Shown here: positions 1 through 5,138 of the stretch, piece after piece
Numbering within the stretch: position 1 is the first letter of the stretch
Layout: each line of letters opens with the position of its first letter
From: Candidatus Bipolaricaulota bacterium
GTDB taxonomy: Bacteria > Bipolaricaulota > Bipolaricaulia > UBA7950 > UBA9294
Direction: 5' to 3'
DNA length: 5,170 nt
NCBI GenBank assembly: GCA_018399865.1
Contig: JAGYNL010000092.1
Location: forward strand, 1-5,170
Translations under genes and position numbers: made by a program
The notes under the pieces: model-generated
Databases searched by the model: none
Told to the model about the DNA's origin: nothing
What the model saw: the letters and a program-made list of their open reading frames with translations, nothing else

Positions 1-540
1 CACCACACCTTTTGGCTGATAGATGCTGAACTGAACCCAAGCAGAGCCCCATCCCGTTTCAGTTAGCTCAATGGAAAGCTCGTTTACCAGAGCCTGTGGC
101 CCCATTTTTATGGGTCGGTATGCGGTGTCTGAAGATGCTGAGAGCTGCTCGATTGGCGCTTGTGCAAGAATAGCAACCAGTGTTTCAATACCTTCTGGAT
201 ATCCGACGGTGAAATGATATCCCTCACCTGGAAGATACATTGTGCCGGCGGGAACTCTGGGATCTGGCTGGTATGCGTTCGGGTAGAGAAGGGTAATACT
301 GCCCGCAGGATCGATATCGTACAGATACAGATGCCCTTCTTGCTTTGCGTCAATCTTTATCTGAATTCTATCACCTGGCGTGTACCTGCTCTTATCTACC
401 GATAGATCAAGCACGCTCTTATCAGGACTGGGTTGGGGGAGCACTCCCATAGGAAGGTTCTGGCCAGATGCAAGCATAGCCGCGAGAGATATAAATCCAA
501 CCGGAATCAACAGCAGTAATGCGTGTTTAGCTTTGATCAT
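1..540 (-). CDS. DUF4384-like exported protein, C-terminus missing (cut by window edge)
   Basis: The reading frame stays open from ATG at 538-540 to base 1, giving 180 residues without a stop, so the C-terminus lies outside the window. Residues 3-27 look like a signal peptide or N-terminal anchor: lysines at 3 and 5, then a hydrophobic run, with no lipobox cysteine. A Pro-rich linker (about 30-39) follows. Residues about 44-125 resemble DUF4384: the pattern LDLSVDKSRYTPGD, then an alternating beta segment GHLYLYDIDPAGSITLLYPN, then a Pro/Gly-rich stretch ending in GYPEGIETLVAIL. DUF4384 has no defined biochemical role; it is a beta-rich domain often attached to regulatory or extracytoplasmic proteins. 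A good ribosome-binding site (AGAGGTG, 547-553) precedes the start. The gene lies 20 bases after the adenylate cyclase stop on the same strand, so co-transcription is likely. The family call rests on pattern recognition and the function is unknown. Confidence 0.75.
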   Translation of the reverse strand, partial: MIKAKHALLLLIPVGFISLAAMLASGQNLPMGVLPQPSPDKSVLDLSVDKSRYTPGDRIQIKIDAKQEGHLYLYDIDPAGSITLLYPNAYQPDPRVPAGTMYLPGEGYHFTVGYPEGIETLVAILAQAPIEQLSASSDTAYRPIKMGPQALVNELSIELTETGWGSAWVQFSIYQPKGVV

Positions 541-546
541 GCAATT

Positions 547-553
547 CACCTCT
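547..553 (-). promoter_or_regulatory. Ribosome-binding site of the DUF4384-like gene
   Basis: AGAGGTG on the minus strand ends 6 bases before the ATG at 540. It lies in the 20-base gap after the cyclase stop codon. It supports the start of a frame that cannot be closed inside the window. Confidence 0.7.
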
Positions 554-560
554 TCTGTGG

Positions 561-1523
561 CTAGCCTTTACTCTGCTTGCTTCGCAGTTTCCGACGTATT
601 TCTATCATCTTGTCGCTGAACAGCTTTGCCTGTGTAGGATCTACACCATGCAAGCGAATAGGTTTCTTCCCAATATGAACTGTCACTTCACCGCCATCAA
701 CCGATAGATCCACATCATCAAGTGACTGTTCACGCTCAATTCCCGATACAGCAAGCGATTTGTTTATTATCGCTTGAGTGAATTTTGCGATTCCCCGTTG
801 TAGGCGGGAAGAAAAATCTTCATTGTCAGCTATTGCCCCCAACTGAAGTACGGCTTTATCGATGTGGGCCTGAATATTCTTTGCTAGTTCGACGGCAAGC
901 GTCCCCTGTTGGGTAAGAACGAGAGTAAACATGTCATCCCGATCGGAAAGGCGCGCCAATTCTCCCATCCATTGCACTTCGTATAGATGTACATCATCGA
1001 GCCCCTTCAGCCCGCGTTTACCAAGCGACATGAAGTGGCACCCATCGGGCAGGGTTGTTTCACGAGCGAATCTCTCGGTAACGAGTATCTGTCCCCCTTT
1101 GGCCATACTACAAACACGCTGAGAAAGGTTGACCGAATGTCCTATTAAGTCGCTATCGGTCATTATTGGTGCCCCATTTGCCAGGCCGATCCCAATGTCG
1201 ATAAGCTCCTTAGGTTGCTCCTCATTTTGTTTTCTGATGGATCTATGAATTGCAACGGCAGCGTGCAATGCCGGTGAAAGCCCAGCAAATGCCGCCATGA
1301 TGCCATCACCCATTGACTTAACTACAATGCCGTTTTCCTTCTCAATCTGTTCTCTTAACAGAACATCGTGTGTCTGGGAGAGTTTGTAAGCGGCTCGATC
1401 CCCTCTCTTGGCGGTGTAAGAAGTGAAACCGCGAATGTCGCTAAACATAACCGCAATTTCCTCTCCTGCTTCTATATGTGCTCGAATGCGTTCGCGATTC
1501 TTGAGCGTAGTACTCCAGGACAC
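561..1523 (-). CDS. Stand-alone class III adenylate cyclase with novel C-terminal extension
   Basis: Predicted to convert ATP to cAMP and pyrophosphate in the cytoplasm. The catalytic domain spans residues about 20-180 of 320. Both metal-binding aspartates are present: D29 in FSDIRGFT and D73 in KSMGDG. K69 and D125 (DLIGHSVN) occupy the two base-selecting positions with the adenylate-type Lys/Asp pair; guanylate cyclases have Glu/Cys there. The transition-state residues N132 and R136 (VNLSQR) are also present. Class III cyclases of this kind act as homodimers. No membrane segment or N-terminal sensor domain is visible. Residues about 181-320 form an extension I do not recognise: a long helical part, a beta hairpin near 273-295 and a basic C-terminal helix. 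The start is GTG at 1523, with GGAG at 1535-1538 placed 11 bases upstream. An in-frame GTG at 1535 sits almost on that site and is less likely. The stop is TAG at 561-563. The gene is divergent from a cyclic-nucleotide-binding gene. ATP specificity is inferred from residues, not shown. Confidence 0.92.
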   Translation of the reverse strand: MSWSTTLKNRERIRAHIEAGEEIAVMFSDIRGFTSYTAKRGDRAAYKLSQTHDVLLREQIEKENGIVVKSMGDGIMAAFAGLSPALHAAVAIHRSIRKQNEEQPKELIDIGIGLANGAPIMTDSDLIGHSVNLSQRVCSMAKGGQILVTERFARETTLPDGCHFMSLGKRGLKGLDDVHLYEVQWMGELARLSDRDDMFTLVLTQQGTLAVELAKNIQAHIDKAVLQLGAIADNEDFSSRLQRGIAKFTQAIINKSLAVSGIEREQSLDDVDLSVDGGEVTVHIGKKPIRLHGVDPTQAKLFSDKMIEIRRKLRSKQSKG

Positions 1524-1541
1524 TTGGGCTCACACTCCAGC

Positions 1542-1570
1542 TTTAAAAAGGTTCCTAAGTATTATATCAT
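1542..1570 (+). promoter_or_regulatory. Predicted promoter of the cyclic-nucleotide-binding gene
   Basis: TTTAAA (1542-1547, 4 of 6 to TTGACA) and TATCAT (1565-1570, 5 of 6 to TATAAT) are separated by 17 bases. Transcription would start near 1577, with a leader of about 58 bases. Its -10 element shares two bases with the -10 of the opposite-strand cyclase promoter. It is weaker than the minus-strand candidate and is a consensus match only. Confidence 0.35.
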
Positions 1571-1588
1571 AAGTCGAGATGTTGCCAG
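1561..1588 (-). promoter_or_regulatory. Predicted sigma-70-type promoter of the cyclase operon (extended -10)
   Basis: On the minus strand a perfect TATAAT (1561-1566) is preceded by TGA (1567-1569), giving the extended -10 form TGnTATAAT. A weak -35 hexamer CTGGCA (1583-1588, 4 of 6 matches to TTGACA) lies 16 bases upstream. Transcription would begin near 1554, leaving a leader of about 30 bases before the GTG at 1523. The -10 match is strong; the use of a sigma-70-type consensus in this organism is assumed. Confidence 0.55.
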
Positions 1589-1617
1589 TTTTGGTCGAAC
1601 ACAGATGGTTATCAATT

Positions 1618-1625
1618 AGAGGAGG
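1618..1625 (+). promoter_or_regulatory. Strong ribosome-binding site of the cyclic-nucleotide-binding gene
   Basis: AGAGGAGG ends 9 bases before the ATG at 1635. It is close to the full anti-Shine-Dalgarno complement, so efficient translation is expected, and it fixes the start codon. Confidence 0.8.
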
Positions 1626-1634
1626 AATCAGCTG

Positions 1635-2054
1635 ATGGAAAAACAAGAGCTTGTTGACCTAGTTGGAAAGGCACCGCTTTTTTCTCGCGTTAACAAGAAA
1701 GGTCTTTCCCAAATTGTTAACAAAGCAACCACCAAGGAATTCTCGGCTGGCAAAAAGATAGTTAGCGCCGGAGCCACTGGGACAGGATTCTATTTAATCC
1801 TATCAGGTGCTGCGGACGTATTGCGAGATGGAAGGGTTATAGCGCAACTTGGAGATGGTGATTTCTTTGGCGAGATGTCTCTCTTGGATGGCGCTCCAAG
1901 ATCAGCAGATGTTCTTGCGACTGAGGATACCGTCTGTCTGGTAATCTCTCTCTGGGACATCAAAAGTATCATAAACCTAACCCCAGATATCGCACTGCAT
2001 ATGCTCGAGGAGCTTGTGCAGCGGCTGCGAAAGACGGACTACGCACTCAGCTAA
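1635..2054 (+). CDS. Single-domain cyclic-nucleotide-binding protein (CRP/PKA-R fold)
   Basis: A 139-residue protein consisting only of a cyclic-nucleotide-binding domain. An N-terminal helix motif (LVGKAPLFSRV, about 9-19) leads into the beta roll, with the usual glycines in GTGFYLILSGAADV (about 49-62). The phosphate-binding cassette lies at about 77-95 (FFGEMSLLDGAPRSADVLA). E80 and R89 are the residues that contact the ribose and the cyclic phosphate in this family. The residue after the Arg is Ser, as in CRP; Thr or Ser there is also compatible with cGMP. Residues about 115-139 form the C-helix, ending in LVQRLRKTDYALS, where CRP-family proteins would continue into a helix-turn-helix. 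Here the protein stops, and no DNA-binding, kinase or membrane domain is present. It probably acts as a soluble cyclic-nucleotide receptor, a regulatory subunit for an unlinked partner, or a nucleotide buffer. The adjacent divergent adenylate cyclase is its obvious ligand source (inference). Confidence 0.9.
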   Translation: MEKQELVDLVGKAPLFSRVNKKGLSQIVNKATTKEFSAGKKIVSAGATGTGFYLILSGAADVLRDGRVIAQLGDGDFFGEMSLLDGAPRSADVLATEDTVCLVISLWDIKSIINLTPDIALHMLEELVQRLRKTDYALS

Positions 2055-2055
2055 G

Positions 2056-2643
2056 TCACCCGCGTTCGTAACATGCCAGGCAGCGCGCTTCGTAAAATTC
2101 CTTGCCCCCGACTTTGATTACTTCATCACTGGGCGGCGCAGGTTTTCCGTCTATCAACCGTTGAGTGCGCGTAGCCTCACCGCCACACTTGACACAGACA
2201 GCATGAAGCTTAGCTACCTCATCTGCCAGGGCTAATAGGGTTGGCATTGGCCCAAATGGTTCTCCTGCAAAAGTTAGATCCAGCCCCGCCACAATCACTC
2301 TTTTGCCACGCGCAACTAAGGCTTCGCAAAGCTTTGGCAGCTTGTCTGAAAAGAAGTTACCTTCATCAAAGGCTACCACTGTAGACGTATCTATTACGCC
2401 TGGGCCGGCAATATCCTCCAATATGTCCAACTCTTCGTCACCTGGAGTCAAGAGATGGGCGCTAAATTGCCTTCCATAATGGGTTACTATTGCCCGCCCG
2501 CTATAGCGAGTATCAATAGTTGGCTTAAACAACAATATCTCTTTGCGTGCTATGCGCACTCGCTCCAGACGGCGAATCAGCTCTTCGGTCTTACCTGAAA
2601 ACATACAACCGGTTATCACTTCTAATCTTCCTGGCCTTGCCAT
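2056..2643 (-). CDS. tdk: Thymidine kinase (type II, zinc-binding)
   Basis: Phosphorylates thymidine to dTMP with ATP in the pyrimidine salvage pathway, in the cytoplasm; family members are typically tetramers. The length of 195 residues is normal for the family. The P-loop is GCMFSGKT (12-19), followed by EEL. The catalytic Glu is E94 in FDEGNFF; the common form is DEAQFF, so the two residues after the Glu differ, though the acid is kept. The zinc site is complete: C150 and C153 (CVKC) and C188 and C191 (CLAC), flanking the lasso loop. Y184 in FYEARC is a typical substrate-loop position. The start is ATG at 2641-2643 with AAGGAG (2650-2655) 6 bases upstream. It is the last gene of the transporter operon, 11 bases after the binding-protein stop. 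Its TGA stop is one base from the stop of the convergent gene. Confidence 0.97.
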   Translation of the reverse strand: MARPGRLEVITGCMFSGKTEELIRRLERVRIARKEILLFKPTIDTRYSGRAIVTHYGRQFSAHLLTPGDEELDILEDIAGPGVIDTSTVVAFDEGNFFSDKLPKLCEALVARGKRVIVAGLDLTFAGEPFGPMPTLLALADEVAKLHAVCVKCGGEATRTQRLIDGKPAPPSDEVIKVGGKEFYEARCLACYERG

Positions 2644-2649
2644 CTATAA

Positions 2650-2655
2650 CTCCTT
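2650..2655 (-). promoter_or_regulatory. tdk ribosome-binding site touching the upstream stop codon
   Basis: AAGGAG on the minus strand shares base 2655 with the TGA stop (2655-2657) of the binding-protein gene and lies 6 bases before the tdk ATG. A ribosome finishing the upstream gene would cover this site, so coupled translation is likely. It ties tdk to the transporter operon. Confidence 0.75.
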
Positions 2656-3605
2656 CATTCTTCTGGTAAGTATTCTTCCGTATACACCTTGCTCAGCACT
2701 AAGCGTGATTCAATAAGGCCGTTCTCGTACAGGTAATCATGCAGAGCCTGCCACTCATCTGCCTCACCCATGTGGGCACCTTCGCCATACAAAGGCACTG
2801 TTTGCTCATACGACAACTTATTGAGCGCGTCGTCAAGATCAGGATAAGCGTTTATGAAAGATGAGAAAGCCTCATCTGGATGTTGTTTCATAAAAGCTAT
2901 TGCGCGTACTAAAGCCTCAAGAAAAGAGCTGACCCGTGCTGAATCAGCCATCACCTCATGGCTGTTTGCTATTATTAATATCTCCTCTGTGTAAGGAACA
3001 CCGTATTTCTCTTGAGGAAAGAATGACGGTTGCTTACCTGCAATAGCTACTTGCAGAACCTCAAAATTGCGAAAAGCCCCAATAGCATCGACTTGTCCAG
3101 ATAGAAGCGCCAATACGGTATTGAATCCAACATTGATAAGCTCGTAATCCTTGTCCTCTATCCCCGCTGAAGCGAGCATGGTTGTCCACAGGATCGGCTC
3201 CAATGGAGCCAGCGAGTATCCAATTTTCCCTCCTCGCAAATCAGAAAGCTCGCCTACTCCGCTTTCCTTTAATGCAAGAAGTCCTCCCAGGGGAGAACTG
3301 ATAAGCGAGCCAACAGCTATCACCGGCAATCCAGCATCGCAGGCGATCAATAGATTAATCTGCGGAGTTAGCGCAATGTCTACCGCTCTGGCAGCAACGA
3401 GCTTTACAGGATCGCTGGGGTTCTGTGGAACAACAATCTCAACATCTAAGCCCGCGTCCGCGAAGTATCCTCGCTCAATAGCCACAATCAGGGGCACATG
3501 ATTTGGATTGGGGAAGAAGTCGAGCATCACCTGCACAGGCGGTTGCGCAACCCCGCCTCCTTGAAGCCAGATTAAAAGGGCAATTACAACAAGTATTATT
3601 CTCAA
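2655..3605 (-). CDS. thiY: ThiY/THI5-like periplasmic substrate-binding protein of ABC importer
   Basis: Binds a small pyrimidine ligand outside the cytoplasmic membrane and delivers it to the permease. It belongs to the NMT1/THI5-like superfamily, whose ThiY members bind thiamine precursors such as formylaminopyrimidine or HMP. ThiY-type signatures are LDFFPNPNHVPLIVA (28-42), the GYF..AGLDVEIV segment (46-58), DPVKLVAA (65-72) and, most telling, GAFRNFE (176-182). Residues 1-20 form a Sec signal peptide with likely cleavage after GVA (18-20). There is no lipobox cysteine, so the mature protein should be soluble in a periplasm. Total length of 316 residues is typical. The start is TTG at 3603-3605, overlapping the permease TGA in the string TTGA, with AAGGA (3614-3618) 8 bases upstream; no nearby ATG would keep the signal peptide. 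Sulfonate- or nitrate-binding relatives are the main alternative, but RNFE argues for ThiY. The ligand is inferred. Confidence 0.85.
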   Translation of the reverse strand: MRIILVVIALLIWLQGGGVAQPPVQVMLDFFPNPNHVPLIVAIERGYFADAGLDVEIVVPQNPSDPVKLVAARAVDIALTPQINLLIACDAGLPVIAVGSLISSPLGGLLALKESGVGELSDLRGGKIGYSLAPLEPILWTTMLASAGIEDKDYELINVGFNTVLALLSGQVDAIGAFRNFEVLQVAIAGKQPSFFPQEKYGVPYTEEILIIANSHEVMADSARVSSFLEALVRAIAFMKQHPDEAFSSFINAYPDLDDALNKLSYEQTVPLYGEGAHMGEADEWQALHDYLYENGLIESRLVLSKVYTEEYLPEE

Positions 3606-4384
3606 TTTTGTCTTCCTTGGCCTTGAACGCTGCGCGGTCTCATCCAGCGCAGTAATCTACGCTCCATTATCCTGACCAATGCAAAAAGGAGCAACCCCAG
3701 CAATGAAAGCATGAGGATGGCAGCAAAGACTAAGTCTATGCGCAGTAGAGCGTTTGATTGTATCATTAAATATCCAAGACCGCTCTTTGCGCCAACCCAC
3801 TCCCCAATGGTCGCACCGACCACGCTTAGCGTGACGCCCACCTTCAATCCGGAAAAAAACGACGGTAAGCTACCCGGAAGCCTTAGTCGAAGAAACATCT
3901 GGGTCTTCGTCGCGCCCAGCGAGCGTAAAACGTCTACTGTCTCCTCGTTAATCGATCTCAAGCCATCTACCGTATTCACAACAATAGGAAAAAACACTAT
4001 TAGCCCCGCCACTATTACCTTTGGCCACAACCCGTAACCAAACCAGATGACAAGTAATGGCGCTATGGCAAAGACTGGGACCATCTGGGAGGCGATAATT
4101 AGTGGATAAAGAGCTCGCTCCAGTGTGCGCGAGTAGAAGATCAGGATAGCAAGGATAAATCCTCCTGCAACGCCAAATAGTATACCCAATGCAACCTCTA
4201 CGATGGTTGCTGCGGCGTGTCCAAGGAGCAGGCCAAAGCGCGTGTAGAAAACTGTTATGATGCGGCTCGGTGGCGGAAGGATGTAAGCCTCAACGTGTAG
4301 CACACGCACCAACCCTTCCCATAGAGCAAGCACAATGACCAGTAACAACAATGTAGCCAGGTAGCGTTTAGTTACCTTTACCAT
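3602..4384 (-). CDS. ABC importer permease (ThiX/SsuC/TauC family)
   Basis: Inner-membrane subunit that forms the translocation channel with the neighbouring ATPase, probably as a homodimer. With the chosen start it has 260 residues. Hydrophobic segments lie at about 8-28, 52-83, 91-114, 122-139, 178-195 and 216-238, consistent with the six-helix BPD-transport type I fold. The cytoplasmic EAA coupling loop is clear at about 147-174: EETVDVLRSLGATKTQM, with G157 and the LP pair at 169-170. PPPSRI (37-42) after the first helix is typical of the SsuC/TauC/ThiX group. The start is ATG at 4382-4384, because GGAGG (4391-4395) sits 6 bases before it. An in-frame ATG at 4399 would put that site inside the coding sequence. 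The gene overlaps the ATPase end by 17 bases and the binding-protein start by 4. Substrate is assigned only through the ThiY-like partner, so it is a candidate thiX. Confidence 0.92.
   Translation of the reverse strand: MVKVTKRYLATLLLLVIVLALWEGLVRVLHVEAYILPPPSRIITVFYTRFGLLLGHAAATIVEVALGILFGVAGGFILAILIFYSRTLERALYPLIIASQMVPVFAIAPLLVIWFGYGLWPKVIVAGLIVFFPIVVNTVDGLRSINEETVDVLRSLGATKTQMFLRLRLPGSLPSFFSGLKVGVTLSVVGATIGEWVGAKSGLGYLMIQSNALLRIDLVFAAILMLSLLGLLLFALVRIMERRLLRWMRPRSVQGQGRQN
3612..3618 (-). promoter_or_regulatory. Ribosome-binding site that decides the TTG start of the binding protein
   Basis: AAGGAAG on the minus strand lies inside the end of the permease gene, with its AAGGA core 8 bases before the TTG at 3605. 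It supports the rare start codon and makes a coupled stop-start (TTGA) plausible. Confidence 0.65.
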
Positions 4385-5138
4385 TGCGTTCCTCCGCATA
4401 GATTAGCTGCAGGAGTTTCTGTTTTTGGCTTATCAGGGAAGAATCGCTACATGAGCGCGGACGGGGGATTTCCATCTCCAACATGAAACGTACGCTTGCT
4501 GGCCGGGCCGAGAAAAGAATCACAATATCTGAGAGCAGCAAAGCCTCCTCGACATCGTGTGTAACCAGAAGAATAGTCTTTCCCAATTCTCGCCAAACAG
4601 CTTCCAGCCACTCTTGCAAGTGTGCGCGGGTGAGAGCATCCAGCGCTCCTAGTGGCTCATCAAGAAGTATAATATCCCGATGTGATAAGAAAGTGCGCAT
4701 AAGCGCCAAACGCTGTTTCATTCCTCCTGACATCTCCAGTGGATAAAGCTTCTCAAAACCGCTCAATCCAAAATGTCTAAACAGGTCTCTTGTCTCTTGA
4801 ATCGCCGCCGTGCGGGGTAGGTGCTCAATCTGAGAAGGCAAAAGAGCGTTTCCAAGAGCCGTGCGCCATGGAAGAAGGGTATCGCTCTGTGGCATGTAGG
4901 CAACTTTACTTCTGCCTTCATTCGCCCTCCGATCGCCAAGTGAAATCCTTCCCGAATCGTATGACATAATTCCAGCAAGGATCTTCATGAGGGTAGTCTT
5001 GCCACAACCCGATGGTCCGACAATGCTGACAAACGACCTTTCTTGAACGGAAAAAGACACGCCGTTCAGCACTGGGAGACGGCCGCCGGGAAGGAAGAAC
5101 GACTTAGTAATCTGCTCGGCGTTAAGCATTGCGAACAT
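4368..5138 (-). CDS. ABC importer ATPase (ThiZ/SsuB/TauB family)
   Basis: Cytoplasmic nucleotide-binding subunit that powers the importer, 256 residues from the chosen start. All motifs are present: Walker A GPSGCGKTT (41-49), Q-loop Q84 in YMPQSD, signature MSGGMKQR (136-143), Walker B IILLDE (156-161), D-loop GALD (164-167) and the switch His H194 in LVTHD. The sequence LLPWRT after the Q-loop and EPLGALDALTR after Walker B are typical of the SsuB/TauB/ThiZ group. Its first domain strand begins at LNAEQITKSF. The start is uncertain: ATG at 5138 has AAGGGG 11 bases upstream (5150-5155). ATG at 5129 is also possible, and an in-frame GTG at 5162 would add eight residues. It is the first visible gene of the operon; any promoter, or a TPP riboswitch, would lie beyond the right edge. 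Transported substrate is inferred from the ThiY-like gene. Confidence 0.93.
   Translation of the reverse strand: MFAMLNAEQITKSFFLPGGRLPVLNGVSFSVQERSFVSIVGPSGCGKTTLMKILAGIMSYDSGRISLGDRRANEGRSKVAYMPQSDTLLPWRTALGNALLPSQIEHLPRTAAIQETRDLFRHFGLSGFEKLYPLEMSGGMKQRLALMRTFLSHRDIILLDEPLGALDALTRAHLQEWLEAVWRELGKTILLVTHDVEEALLLSDIVILFSARPASVRFMLEMEIPRPRSCSDSSLISQKQKLLQLIYAEERNGKGN
4391..4395 (-). promoter_or_regulatory. Ribosome-binding site that selects the permease start at 4384
   Basis: GGAGG on the minus strand is 6 bases before the ATG at 4384 and lies within the 3' end of the ATPase gene. It argues against the longer start at 4399, which would add five residues (MRRNA) encoded by the Shine-Dalgarno region itself. 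Confidence 0.75.

Noticed and set aside
160..1122. Plus-strand open frames at 160-405, 380-619 and 931-1122.
   Set aside because: They lie opposite the DUF4384-like and cyclase genes, have no family resemblance, and are explained as shadow frames.
1533..1535. Alternative GTG start for the cyclase, four codons upstream of 1523.
   Set aside because: It overlaps the GGAG site (1535-1538), leaving no spacer; the GTG at 1523 has an 11-base spacer.
1520..1536. Two copies of ACACT spaced 12 bases apart near the cyclase start, as a possible regulator-binding direct repeat.
   Set aside because: Five-base copies are too short to stand out from chance, and they coincide with the start codon and the ribosome-binding site.
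561..2054. A Pycsar antiphage system (class III-like pyrimidine cyclase plus a cyclic-nucleotide-binding effector).
   Set aside because: The cyclase carries the adenylate-type Lys/Asp base-selecting pair, and the receptor has neither a TIR domain nor membrane helices. The layout is also divergent, and no defence or phage gene lies nearby.
1635..2300. A frameshifted or truncated CRP/FNR regulator with its helix-turn-helix downstream.
   Set aside because: Downstream plus-strand frames show no helix-turn-helix, and the DNA is coding for an intact thymidine kinase on the other strand.
2014..4978. Open frames at 2014-2235 (+), 1790-1972 (-), 3151-3501 (+), 3711-4037 (+), 4483-4746 (+) and 4763-4978 (-).
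   Set aside because: Each is fully or largely inside a gene with convincing domain motifs in another frame, and none shows a recognisable protein pattern.
2655..5138. A sulfonate, taurine or nitrate importer (Ssu/Tau/Nrt).
   Set aside because: The permease and ATPase alone would allow it, but the binding protein's GAFRNFE and PNPNH motifs fit the ThiY/THI5-like group better, and no sulfonatase or nitrate gene is adjacent.
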